Origin: Streptomyces sp. NBRC 110611
Lineage (GTDB): Bacteria > Actinomycetota > Actinomycetes > Streptomycetales > Streptomycetaceae
Assembly (NCBI RefSeq): GCF_001590865.1
Contig: NZ_BBUY01000023.1
Coordinates: forward strand, 1 to 64,000
Direction: 5' to 3'
DNA: 64,000 bases
The notes below the pieces were generated by a model. That model was not told where the DNA came from and made no database searches. It saw only the letters and a program-made list of their open reading frames with translations. The position numbers were made by a program, and so were the translations under genes. Below, one piece after another: positions 40,168 to 48,697 of the stretch. The first letter of the stretch is position 1. Each line of letters begins with the position of its first letter.

Positions 40168-40989
40168 ATGACCGATTTCCCGGAAGGCGCCCCCTGCTGG
40201 GCCGATGCCATGTTCAAGGACGTCGAAGGCGCCAAGAGCTTCTACGGCGAGGTGCTCGGCTGGACCTTCGGTGAGTCGTCCAGTGAGTACGGCAACTACA
40301 CCCAGGCCTACTCGGACGGCAAGGCGGTCGCCGCCGTCGTCCCGCCCATGCCCGGAGGCGACGACACCCCGTCGGCCTGGTGTCTGTACTTCGCGTCGAG
40401 GGACGTGAGCCGGACGGCCGAGAAGATCAAGGCCGCGGGCGGCACCCTGATCATGGAGCCGATGCAGGTCGGCCCGTTCGGCTCGATGACGCTCGCCAAG
40501 GAGCCCAGCGGCGCCGTCTTCGGCGTCTGGCAGGCCGCTGAGCACACCGGCTTCGAGAAGACGGCCGGACCCGGCTCGTACTGCTGGGCCGAGGTGTTCA
40601 CCCGTGAGCCCGGCAAGGCCGATGCGTTCCTCGGGGCGGTCTTCCCGTACGCCGCGCAGAAGATGGAATCCGGTGACGACCCCGGGGCCCAGGGTATGGA
40701 CTACAAGGTCTTCAGCCTCGGCGGCCGCGACAACCCGGTGCTGGGCCGGATGAAGATGGGCGACGAGTTCCCCGCGGAGGTCCCCTCCTGCATCCAGATC
40801 TACTTCGGCGTCGAGAACTGCGACGACGCGGTGGCCAAGGCCAGGCAGCTCGGCGGCCGGCTGCACTTCGGCCCGACGGACAGCCCCTTCGGCCGCTTCG
40901 CCGCGCTCGCCGACCCGCAGGGCGCGAGCTTCGCGGTGATCGACATGAGCACCACGGTCGGCGCCATGCCGCAGGTGACCGACGCCTGA
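40168..40989 (+). CDS. VOC (glyoxalase/dioxygenase) family protein, two domains
   Basis: The 273-residue product from ATG 40168 has two vicinal-oxygen-chelate repeats: GAPCWADAMFKDVEGAKSFY to SGAVFGVWQAAEH (about 5-130), and GPGSYCWAEVFTREPGKADAF to LADPQGASFAVIDMS (about 135-262). The arrangement matches a common actinobacterial hydroxylase/glyoxalase-like protein. Metal ligands are not obvious, so enzymatic activity is uncertain. Confidence 0.9.
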   Translation: MTDFPEGAPCWADAMFKDVEGAKSFYGEVLGWTFGESSSEYGNYTQAYSDGKAVAAVVPPMPGGDDTPSAWCLYFASRDVSRTAEKIKAAGGTLIMEPMQVGPFGSMTLAKEPSGAVFGVWQAAEHTGFEKTAGPGSYCWAEVFTREPGKADAFLGAVFPYAAQKMESGDDPGAQGMDYKVFSLGGRDNPVLGRMKMGDEFPAEVPSCIQIYFGVENCDDAVAKARQLGGRLHFGPTDSPFGRFAALADPQGASFAVIDMSTTVGAMPQVTDA

Positions 40990-41023
40990 CCGCGCGTCGC
41001 GGCGTGCCGCGTACCCTTGCGCC

Positions 41024-42142
41024 GTGACCATGGACAAGGCCGTGACGCCGCACAAGACCGTCGATGTGAGCGTCGACGCGATGCTGGAGGACCTCAGGAC
41101 GCTCGTCGAGGTCGAGTCTCCCTCGCGGGACCGCGACGCCCTGACGGCATCGGCCCACGCCGTCGCCGCTGTCATCGAGAGCCGCCTCGGCGGGCGGGCC
41201 GTCCTCGTGGAGAGCGACGGCGGGCCGCACGTCCACTGGTCGGCGGGTGGCGACTCCCGCGTACTGATCCTCGGCCACCATGACACGGTGTTTCCGCTCG
41301 GCACTCTCGAACGCCGCCCGTTCCGGATCGCGGACGGACATGCGACCGGCCCCGGCGTCTTCGACATGCTCGGCGGACTGGTACAGGCCGTCCATGGTCT
41401 GGCGACGCTCGATGACCGGTCCGGTGTGGAGATCCTGGTGACCGCGGACGAGGAGGTCGGCTCCGGCTCCTCGCGCGCCCTCCTCGAAGAACGAGCCCTC
41501 GCCTGCGGCGCCGTGCTGGTGGTCGAGGGCGCCGCCGACGGCGGAGCGGTGAAGACCGGCCGTAAAGGCTGCGGGACGTTCCGGGTCTCCGTCGCGGGCC
41601 GGGCGTCGCACGCCGGCCTTGAGCCGGCAGCCGGGGTCAACGCCCTGATCGAAGCGTCGCACCAGGTCCTGGACATCGCGGCGCTCGGCCGGCCCGCCAT
41701 CGGTACGACCGTGACCCCGACCGTCGCGGCCGCGGGAACCCTGGACAACGTCGTCCCCGCGGAGGCGACCATCGTCGTCGACGTCCGGGTCGAGTCGGCC
41801 GACGAGCAGCAGCGTGTGGAGTCCGCGTTCGCGGCGCTGGCTCCGCATCTCGACGGGGCGGAGATCACGGTTCGGGGAGCGGTCAGCCGGCCCCCGATGC
41901 CCGAGGCGGCGTCGGCCGAGCTCTTCGCGGTGGCTCAGCGACTGCTTCCCGGCCTCGACGGCCACGCGGTCGGTGGCGGGAGCGACGGCAACTTCACGGC
42001 CGCACTGGGGGTGCCGACGCTCGATGGGCTCGGAGCGGTCGGGGGCGGCGCCCACGCCGACCACGAGTACGTGGTGATCGAAGCCATGGCCGAGCGGGCG
42101 AACCTCGTCGCCGGACTGGTGAACGCGGTGCGGAACGCATAG
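41024..42142 (+). CDS. M20 family metallopeptidase (ArgE/DapE/carboxypeptidase G2 type)
   Basis: The 372-residue product has di-zinc ligands in ILGHHDTVFPLG, GVFDMLGG, TADEEVGSGSS and the C-terminal GGAHADHEYV, plus the dimerisation-domain histidine GRASHAGLEP. There is no signal peptide. It probably removes an amino acid or N-acyl group. TACCCT lies 6 nt before the GTG and there is no Shine-Dalgarno sequence, so the message may be leaderless. Confidence 0.93.
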   Translation: MTMDKAVTPHKTVDVSVDAMLEDLRTLVEVESPSRDRDALTASAHAVAAVIESRLGGRAVLVESDGGPHVHWSAGGDSRVLILGHHDTVFPLGTLERRPFRIADGHATGPGVFDMLGGLVQAVHGLATLDDRSGVEILVTADEEVGSGSSRALLEERALACGAVLVVEGAADGGAVKTGRKGCGTFRVSVAGRASHAGLEPAAGVNALIEASHQVLDIAALGRPAIGTTVTPTVAAAGTLDNVVPAEATIVVDVRVESADEQQRVESAFAALAPHLDGAEITVRGAVSRPPMPEAASAELFAVAQRLLPGLDGHAVGGGSDGNFTAALGVPTLDGLGAVGGGAHADHEYVVIEAMAERANLVAGLVNAVRNA

Positions 42143-42280
42143 CGAACGCCGTCCTCCTCGCCATCCTCGCCCTGCGGTCATTCCCTGGCGTGAATTCCCC
42201 TCTGCCGTTCAGCAGGTTGCTAGGTTCCCGGTCATTGAAGCCTGGGGCCAGTGGGGCCTCGGCTATTGAGGAGGACCACA

Positions 42281-43213
42281 ATGAGGGTTTCTACCGTCGT
42301 GACGACGGCTGTGTGCGGTGCGCTGCTCGGCGGTGTGACTCTGACGGGAACGGCCCAGGCGGCACCGGAGCGGCAGCAGGCGACGGCGCCCACCCAGTGC
42401 CTGGTTCCTTTCCTGTCCGGGAACTGGGACCTGGGCCCGAAGCAGTTGCCGGGGACCGGGCCGGTGGCCCCGCTGGTCAAGGGCTACGACCGCATCAAGG
42501 GGGCCACGACGGCCCGGGCGTTCTTCGACAAGTGGAAGAAGGACAACTGGGATTGGTCGTACCCCGGGAACGACGGATTCGAGGGAAATCCCCGCACGGT
42601 GACCCTGAAGCAAGGGACGATTCTGGACCGCTTCGGATCGGCGAACGGCAGTTTCCTGTCACCTGTCGTGAACCAGAACGCCGACCTCTATCAGGCGCGG
42701 TCCATACCCCCGTCCAACCTGCACACGTACCCGAATGACGTGGAATGCAATTACCACCGCTACCGGGTGAACAAGGAGTTCACCGTGCAGCAGGGCCGCA
42801 TAGCCGCGTGGTTCGGTCAAGCCGGTGGAGGAACGCAGATCAAGCTCGGCGGGGATACCAAAGTCGCCGACCTCCTGAACGACAAGTCGCTCGAGGAGAT
42901 TCCTCTCGGCGGCGCCGCCGCGCCCGCCCCCCGTCGCTCCGCCCTGGCCGCTCCGGCCGCCCGTCCCGTCACCGTCACGGACCGCGCCACCGCCCGCGCC
43001 GAACTCCGCCGGGCCGGAGTCCCCGACGACTCCTACCGCATCGACGGCCTGCACGAACCCGGCCTCCAGGCGACCGAGTACTACCGCCTTCGCAAGGCCG
43101 CAGGCCAGTGGGAACTCACCTTCACCGAGCGCGGCAGGACCACCCTGACCGGCCGATACGCCGACGAATCCGGGGCCGTCCAGCGTCTGTTCAAGGAACT
43201 CTCGAAGGGCTGA
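42281..43213 (+). CDS. Secreted TNT-domain (NAD glycohydrolase toxin-like) protein
   Basis: The 310-residue product starts at ATG 42281 with AGGAGG upstream and a signal peptide (MRVSTVVTTAVCGALLGGVTLTGTAQA). Residues about 100-200 match the tuberculosis necrotizing toxin fold: GTILDRFGSANGSFLSPV, ARSIPPSNLHTYPNDVECNYHRYRV and GRIAAWFGQAGGGTQIKL. TNT hydrolyses NAD. A C-terminal domain of about 70 residues (RATARAELRRAGVPDDSYRI then YYRLRKAAGQWELTFTERGRTTLTGRY) follows after a Pro/Ala linker. No separate immunity gene is adjacent. Confidence 0.87.
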   Translation: MRVSTVVTTAVCGALLGGVTLTGTAQAAPERQQATAPTQCLVPFLSGNWDLGPKQLPGTGPVAPLVKGYDRIKGATTARAFFDKWKKDNWDWSYPGNDGFEGNPRTVTLKQGTILDRFGSANGSFLSPVVNQNADLYQARSIPPSNLHTYPNDVECNYHRYRVNKEFTVQQGRIAAWFGQAGGGTQIKLGGDTKVADLLNDKSLEEIPLGGAAAPAPRRSALAAPAARPVTVTDRATARAELRRAGVPDDSYRIDGLHEPGLQATEYYRLRKAAGQWELTFTERGRTTLTGRYADESGAVQRLFKELSKG

Positions 43214-43578
43214 CGGCGGGAATCCTGGATGCCGGCCGGCCGTCGGCCTGATGCTCGGCTCTCGACCGTATCGGCGATTGCCCGACTGCCGACCTGCGGC
43301 CGGTCAGGCTCCATGGGGTGCGGTGCAGTGCGGAATCCCAGGTTCCTGCGTAGCGCGCATACCATCGGGAAATGCTCGATTGACCCGTGAGGCGCCCAAC
43401 GCCCTTTCCGCTCCGACACGTTCGGCATCGGCCGTGGAAAGCCGGTTGCCGAAGGGCCTGTTGCCGTCCGTTGCGTCCTGCCGGGGGCGGGGCCCAGGTC
43501 CCCGGCGCTCCCGGCCCCCGGCAGTCCCGGCCCCCCCGGCAGTCCCGCCCTGGCACCCAACCGTTCCGAGGAGCGCCC
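43214..43578. other. Intergenic region between the TNT gene and the ABC transporter
   Basis: About 365 bp. Several open frames cross it, but none has a ribosome binding site or plausible protein. I see no clear hairpin. It must contain the ABC-gene promoter. Confidence 0.5.
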
Positions 43579-45477
43579 TTGTCCACCACCGCAGACGCAC
43601 CCTCGCCCGCAGACGCACCCCCGCCCGTGGAAACCCCCGCGACCGGGTCCGCAGCCTCGCGCGCAGCTCCGCCCCCGGACCCGGCAGGCTCCACCTGGCG
43701 GCTGCTCCTCGGCTACGTACGACCGCACCGCTGGACCCTGCTGGCCGGGGCCGTGCTGGCGCTGGTCACCGGGGCGACCGGTCTCGCCCTGCCGCTGGTG
43801 GCCAGTGCGCTCATCGACGGCCTCTCCCATGACAGATCCGTCGCCGGGCCGCTGGTCTGGATGTCCGCACTGGTCATCACCAACGCCGCGCTCGGCGCGC
43901 TGGGCACCTACGTGCTGCAGCGCACCGCCGAGTCCGTCGTCCTCGGCGCGCGGCGTGCCCTGGCGTCGTATCTGCTGCGGCTGCGGATCACCGCGCTGGA
44001 CCGCAGCGAGCCCGGCGACCTGATGGCGCGGATCACCTCCGACAGCACCCTGCTGAGCGAGGTCACCACCGACTCACTGGTCGGCCTCGGCACCAGCGGG
44101 CTCACCCTCGCCGCGACGCTGGTGATGATGGGCCTGGTCGATCCGGTGCTGCTCCTCGTCACCGTCGGCGTCATCGTGGGGGCGGGCACGGTGATCGGTG
44201 TGATCGTGCCCCGTATCACCAAGGCCGCCCGGCACGCCCAGGAGGCGGTCGGAGCGATGGGCGCCTCACTGGAGCGCACCCTCGGCGCACTGCGTACCGT
44301 CAAGGCCTCCGGCGCCGAGCACCGCGAGGAGCAGGCCCTCCACTCGGCCGCCGTGGATTCCTGGCGGCAGAGCGTACGGGCCGCCAAGTGGTCGGCGCTG
44401 GCCGGGAACACCGCCGGGCTGTCGATGCAGATCGCCTTCATCACGGTGCTCGCGGTGGGCGGTGCCCGGGTCGCGACCGGCGCCATCGACATCGCCACGC
44501 TGGTCGCCTTCCTCCTCTACGTCTTCTACCTCATGTCGCCGATCCAGCAGGTCGTCACCGCCGTCACCCAGTACCAGAGCGGGGCGGCCGCACTGTCCCG
44601 CATCCAGGAGGCGCTGCACCTGCCCGCCGAGCCGTCGGCCCGGCCCGCACCGCTGCCCGAGCCGGCCGCCGAACCCGCCGCGCTCGCCTTCGACGACGTC
44701 TGCTTCCGCTACGCCGACGACCTCCCGCACGTCCACCACGGAGTGAGCTTCACCGTCCCCGCCTGTGGCATGACGGCCTTCGTCGGTCCGTCCGGCGCGG
44801 GCAAGACCACCGTCTTCGCCCTCATCGAGCGGTTCTACGACCCGACTTCGGGCCGCATCGCACTCGACGGCCGCGACCTCACCGACTGGGACATATCCCA
44901 CCTCCGCTCGGCCATCGGCTACGTCGAACAGGACGCCCCCGTCCTGTCGGGCAGTCTGCGGGACAACCTCCTGCTCGGCAACCCGGACGCCGATGCCGCG
45001 GAACTGCGCCGCGTACTGAAGACCACCCGCCTCGACGGGCTCGTCGCCCGCCTTCCCAAGGGCCTGGACACCCTCGTCGGCCATCGCGGTACCAAGCTCT
45101 CCGGCGGCGAACGTCAGCGGGTCGCCATCGCCCGCGCCCTGCTGCGCCGCCCGCGCCTCCTCCTGCTGGACGAGGCCACCAGCCAGCTCGACGCCGTCAA
45201 CGAAGCGGCCCTGCGCGAGACCGTCGCCGACGTCGCCCGCACCACCACCGTCCTCGTCGTCGCCCACCGGCTGTCCACGGTCACCATGGCCGACCGCATC
45301 GTCGTGATGGAGGAGGGCCGGGTACGCGCCGTCGGCACCCACCATGAACTCGTGGCCGCCGACCCGCTCTACGCCGAGCTGGCCGCCACCCAGTTCCTCG
45401 CCACCGCGGATCCGCCCCCCGCCGCGGTCCCCGGACCGGCCCGTGGGACGGGTGCGGCGCCGGGGTCACCCGTATGA
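43579..45477 (+). CDS. ABC transporter with fused membrane and ATPase domains
   Basis: About 632 residues from TTG 43579 (GGAG upstream; an earlier frame start at 43387 gives an Arg/Cys-rich non-protein-like tail). Six transmembrane helices (about 40-320, starting LLGYVRPHRWTLLAGAVLALV) precede the ATPase: GPSGAGKTT (Walker A), LSGGERQRVAIARAL (signature), LLLLDEATSQLD (Walker B) and VAHRLST (H-loop). This is an exporter half-transporter acting as a homodimer, of the MsbA/lipid-drug type. It is alone, so cargo is unknown. Confidence 0.94.
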   Translation: MSTTADAPSPADAPPPVETPATGSAASRAAPPPDPAGSTWRLLLGYVRPHRWTLLAGAVLALVTGATGLALPLVASALIDGLSHDRSVAGPLVWMSALVITNAALGALGTYVLQRTAESVVLGARRALASYLLRLRITALDRSEPGDLMARITSDSTLLSEVTTDSLVGLGTSGLTLAATLVMMGLVDPVLLLVTVGVIVGAGTVIGVIVPRITKAARHAQEAVGAMGASLERTLGALRTVKASGAEHREEQALHSAAVDSWRQSVRAAKWSALAGNTAGLSMQIAFITVLAVGGARVATGAIDIATLVAFLLYVFYLMSPIQQVVTAVTQYQSGAAALSRIQEALHLPAEPSARPAPLPEPAAEPAALAFDDVCFRYADDLPHVHHGVSFTVPACGMTAFVGPSGAGKTTVFALIERFYDPTSGRIALDGRDLTDWDISHLRSAIGYVEQDAPVLSGSLRDNLLLGNPDADAAELRRVLKTTRLDGLVARLPKGLDTLVGHRGTKLSGGERQRVAIARALLRRPRLLLLDEATSQLDAVNEAALRETVADVARTTTVLVVAHRLSTVTMADRIVVMEEGRVRAVGTHHELVAADPLYAELAATQFLATADPPPAAVPGPARGTGAAPGSPV

Positions 45478-45651
45478 GCGCGGCCCGGGGCGCGTTCGGG
45501 TGCACACCGGGCCCGTCCGGTACGGCGATTCGGAGCCCCGGGCTCCGCTGACCCGTGAGGGAGTCCGGCCCGACGGGTACGCGTCCGGTATGCCGCCGTC
45601 ACGACCGGACGGCCGGTCTCGCCACCGTCGGCCGGAAGGATCCCGATCCCG

Positions 45652-46248
45652 ATGCCTGCCCCGTTCGTCCGTCGAAGTCCGCTGCCCCCGGCCGCCGTGG
45701 CCGTCCTCGCCGCCACCGCCCTGCTGGCCACCGGCTGCGGCAGCGGCGGCAGCCCGCGGTCCGCCGGCAGCGGACCCCCGTCCGCCGCCACCGCGTCCGC
45801 CGGCCCGGCGGCGCGGCCCGGCGGCACTGCCGCCAAGGTGCCCGAGGAGCTGAACTTCACCGCGGCCACCGTGAACGGAAAGGACTTCCGCGGTGCCACC
45901 CTGGCGGGCAAGGACGCCGTCCTGTGGTTCTGGGCGCCCTGGTGCGGTGTCTGCCGGGCGGAGGCGCCGACTATCGCCAGAACCGCCGCCAAGTGGCACG
46001 GCAAGGTGACCTTCGTCGGCATCGCGGGCCGCGCGGGCGCCGCGGACATGCGACGGTTCGTCACCGACACTGGTCTGAAGGGCATGCCGCACCTCATCGA
46101 CGAGGACGGCTCGCTGTGGGCCGGGTTCGGCGTCACCGCACAGCCCGCACTCGCCTTCGTCGACGACGACGGCACGGTCGACACCGTCCCCGGCGGACTC
46201 GGCGCCACGATGCTGGACGACGAAGTCGAACGGCTGACCCTGAAATGA
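45652..46248 (+). CDS. TlpA-like thioredoxin-fold lipoprotein
   Basis: The 198-residue product has a lipobox (LLATGCGS) after a hydrophobic signal, a Ser/Ala/Pro spacer and a thioredoxin/TlpA domain with active site WAPWCGVCRAEAP (about residues 98-110) and the cis-Pro region AQPALAFVD. It should be an outer-face reductase or redoxin. The stop overlaps the ATG of the CcdA-like gene, so the two form a redox relay: CcdA carries electrons across the membrane to this protein. Confidence 0.93.
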   Translation: MPAPFVRRSPLPPAAVAVLAATALLATGCGSGGSPRSAGSGPPSAATASAGPAARPGGTAAKVPEELNFTAATVNGKDFRGATLAGKDAVLWFWAPWCGVCRAEAPTIARTAAKWHGKVTFVGIAGRAGAADMRRFVTDTGLKGMPHLIDEDGSLWAGFGVTAQPALAFVDDDGTVDTVPGGLGATMLDDEVERLTLK

Positions 46249-47141
46249 GCGGCGTCCCCTACGCCCTGGCCCTGACCGCGGGGATGCTCGCCGCCGTCAA
46301 CCCGTGCGGCTTCGCCCTGCTGCCCGCGTACCTGACGCTGTTCATCTCCGGAGACCCCGGCAGCGGTGATGTCCCGCGGCGCGGCCCGGTGCTGCGCGCA
46401 CTGGTCGCCGCGGCCGCCATGACCACGGGCTTCACCACCGTCTTCGGGGCCTTCGCGCTGCTCGTCTCCCCCCTCGCCCGCTCCCTGGAACGCTCGCTGC
46501 CGTGGGCGACCCTCACCATCGGCGTACTCCTGCTGGTGCTCGGCGGATGGCTGCTGTCCGGGCGCGCGCTGCGCCTGCCCCTGCCGCGGCTGCGCACCAC
46601 CGCCCACCCGGCGGACTCCGCCCGCACCATGGCCCTGTACGGCATCTCGTACGCGCTCGCCTCACTGTCCTGCACCATCGGGCCCTTCCTCGCTCTGACC
46701 TCCACCGCGGTGCGCACCGGCAGCCCGGCGGGGGCGATCGGGGTGTTCGCCGTGTACAGCGCAGGGATGGGCGCCGTCGTCGGTGTCCTCACCCTGGCCG
46801 TGGCCCTGTCCCGGCAGGCCCTCATCGCCCGTATCCGCCGGGCCCTGCCGTACGTCACCCGGGCGTCCGGCGCCCTGCTGCTGCTCGCCGGCGCGTACGT
46901 CGCCCACTACGGCTGGTACGAGATCCGGCTACGGGACGGCGCCGCGGCCGAGGACCCGGTCGTGGCCACCGCCACCCGCTGGCAGGGAACGCTCACCCAC
47001 TGGCTGGACGCCGCCGGTCCGGCACCCGTCCTGGGGAGCCTGGTGCTGCTCGCCGTCGGGGGCTGGACGGCGCGGGCGGTGCGCAGCCGCCGGCGCCGCA
47101 CTCCTGGCCCCCTGGAGCCCGACCCATCAGAAGGGCACTAG
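46245..47141 (+). CDS. CcdA/DsbD-type membrane thiol transporter
   Basis: The 298-residue membrane protein has six or more hydrophobic segments, with the conserved cysteines in AVNPCGFALLPAYL and SLSCTIGPFLAL, and an extra C-terminal helix (LGSLVLLAVGG). It begins inside the stop of the TlpA-like gene (ATGA). It resembles CcdA, used for cytochrome c maturation and for reducing outer-face thioredoxins. No ResB/ResC genes are next to it, so general thiol reduction is more likely. Its TAG stop overlaps the converging PucR stop in CTAG. Confidence 0.92.
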   Translation: MSGVPYALALTAGMLAAVNPCGFALLPAYLTLFISGDPGSGDVPRRGPVLRALVAAAAMTTGFTTVFGAFALLVSPLARSLERSLPWATLTIGVLLLVLGGWLLSGRALRLPLPRLRTTAHPADSARTMALYGISYALASLSCTIGPFLALTSTAVRTGSPAGAIGVFAVYSAGMGAVVGVLTLAVALSRQALIARIRRALPYVTRASGALLLLAGAYVAHYGWYEIRLRDGAAAEDPVVATATRWQGTLTHWLDAAGPAPVLGSLVLLAVGGWTARAVRSRRRRTPGPLEPDPSEGH

Positions 47142-48505
47142 CCCGCCGGGCTGTCGTCGTGCACCTGGCGGTGGGTCAGTGCCCACCAGATCTCCGCGAG
47201 GTCGGCCGGGTCGCGCAGGCTGGTGCCGGTGATCTCCTCGAAGCGGCGGAGCCGGTTGCGCAGCGTGTTGGGGTGCACATAGAGGGTGCGCGCGGCGGCC
47301 TCCAGGCGCAGCCCCTGCCGTAGGTAGGCGGCCGCCGCCTCCTCCAACTGGGCGCCGTCCTCGCCCCGTTCGGCCAGTGGCGCCAGGCGCAGGCGTACCA
47401 GCTGTTCACCGACGGCCGGCATCGCCACGACCGTGGCCCGCAGACCCAGCTCCTCGTGGGTGAACGTCCCGACGAGCCCGCAGCCGACGGCGGCGCGGAG
47501 CGCCAGGGTGGCCCGGGCGAACTCCGCGGCGAGTCCCGATGCGGGCGCGGGGGCGCCCAGCCCTACGACCAGCCCGCGGCACAGTCCGCCCGGGCGGCCG
47601 GCCAGCAGTCCGGCCGCATCCCCGTCCACGATCGTGACCAGGGGCTTCCCCGCGGCATCCAGAGCGAGCCAGGGGCGCAGCAGATCGACGGCCCGGGCGA
47701 GGACGCCCTCATCGGAACCGCGAGCGCCGTCGCCGGAACCGCGAGCGCCGTCGCCGGAGCCACGGACGCCGTCGCCGGAGCGGACGGCGGCGCCGGGCAG
47801 CCGGGCGCGGAAGGGGATCCGCAGGGCGGTGCTCCAGTCGTACCCGCCGTACGCCGCCGCGGCGACCGTCCCCGTACCGTCCGTCCTCAGGCCGTCCGCC
47901 CTCAGGCCATCCGTCCCCGTACCGTCCGCCTTCACCACGTTCGCCTCGCCGAGCAGCAGTGCGCGGACCAGCGCGGTCCGCCGGTGGTACGCCACCGTGC
48001 CGGTCCGGGGGCCGGACCGGCAACTGCGGACGATGTGCAGGGTGTTGGTGTCGACCCAGACGCGGAGCGCCTCGGCGATCGGCAGCAGGTCCTCGGCCGT
48101 GCCGTGCCGGGCCGTCACCTCCTCGCCGAAGCGCCGCCAGGCGAGGTCCGTGCCGATCCGGTACGCGGAGATGATGTCCTCGACGGGCAGGGCGCGGGCC
48201 AGGGCCGTCACCTCGTCGAGGTGTCCGGCCGGGATGGCGTACGCCGGGTCGCCGCCCTGTCCGGATCGTCCGGATCCCGACGGCCGGCCTTCCCCGCCGG
48301 AGCGGCATTGCGTCCGGCGCACCCGCTGCACCAGCGACAGCCCGTTCCGCAGGGACGCCGTCACCCGCGGCCGGAGCTCTTCGGCCGATACCGCCGCGTA
48401 GGACGGGAGTTGGGCTCGGAGGGCGCGGACGATCTCGTCGGAGAGGATGTCGATTCCGGCGTGCAACGCGGTGACGGCCTCCCGCACCGTTGTGGAAGTC
48501 TCCAC
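47138..48505 (-). CDS. PucR/CdaR-type transcriptional regulator with repeat insertions
   Basis: About 455 residues from GTG 48503-48505 (GGGAGGGG upstream). The N-terminal half is helical; the C-terminal HTH_30 domain is clear: LRLEAAARTLYVHPNTLRNRLRRFEEITGTSLRDP. The middle contains two low-complexity blocks from in-frame DNA repeats (TDGLRADGLRTDG, and RSGDGVRGSGDGARG). Regulators of this kind usually act locally; the nearest targets are the divergent secreted-protein gene at 48698 or itself. The ligand is unknown. Confidence 0.9.
   Translation of the reverse strand: METSTTVREAVTALHAGIDILSDEIVRALRAQLPSYAAVSAEELRPRVTASLRNGLSLVQRVRRTQCRSGGEGRPSGSGRSGQGGDPAYAIPAGHLDEVTALARALPVEDIISAYRIGTDLAWRRFGEEVTARHGTAEDLLPIAEALRVWVDTNTLHIVRSCRSGPRTGTVAYHRRTALVRALLLGEANVVKADGTGTDGLRADGLRTDGTGTVAAAAYGGYDWSTALRIPFRARLPGAAVRSGDGVRGSGDGARGSGDGARGSDEGVLARAVDLLRPWLALDAAGKPLVTIVDGDAAGLLAGRPGGLCRGLVVGLGAPAPASGLAAEFARATLALRAAVGCGLVGTFTHEELGLRATVVAMPAVGEQLVRLRLAPLAERGEDGAQLEEAAAAYLRQGLRLEAAARTLYVHPNTLRNRLRRFEEITGTSLRDPADLAEIWWALTHRQVHDDSPAG
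47713..47784. repeat. 21-bp in-frame tandem repeat in the PucR gene
   Basis: Two full and two partial copies of a 21-bp unit, TCGCCGG(A/G)(A/G)CC(G/A)CG(A/G)(G/A)CGCCG, encode a 7-residue RGSGDGA-type repeat. It keeps the reading frame. Confidence 0.8.
47866..47925. repeat. 15-bp in-frame tandem repeat in the PucR gene
   Basis: Four copies of a 15-bp unit (CCGTCCCCGTACCGT type) encode five-residue DGTGT/DGLRA-type repeats. Confidence 0.8.
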
Positions 48506-48537
48506 CCATCCCCTCCCGACTCGGTGTCTTTCCCCAT

Positions 48538-48557
48538 GGCGAAAGCGATCATTCGCC
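48538..48557. promoter_or_regulatory. Inverted repeat in the PucR/48698 divergent region
   Basis: GGCGAA and TTCGCC are spaced by 8 bp in the 192-bp region between divergent genes. It is a candidate PucR operator, weakly supported. Confidence 0.35.
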
Positions 48558-48697
48558 GCCATGCTACGAGCAAGCCGACCGAACCCCTACAGACGTTCGA
48601 TCCTGGACGACCCTTCCGCGGTCCCCGGGAACCCTCTGTGGTCCGGTACCCGGCCCCGCAGTGCCTCTGGATCACCCCCACACCCGCAAGGAATTCC

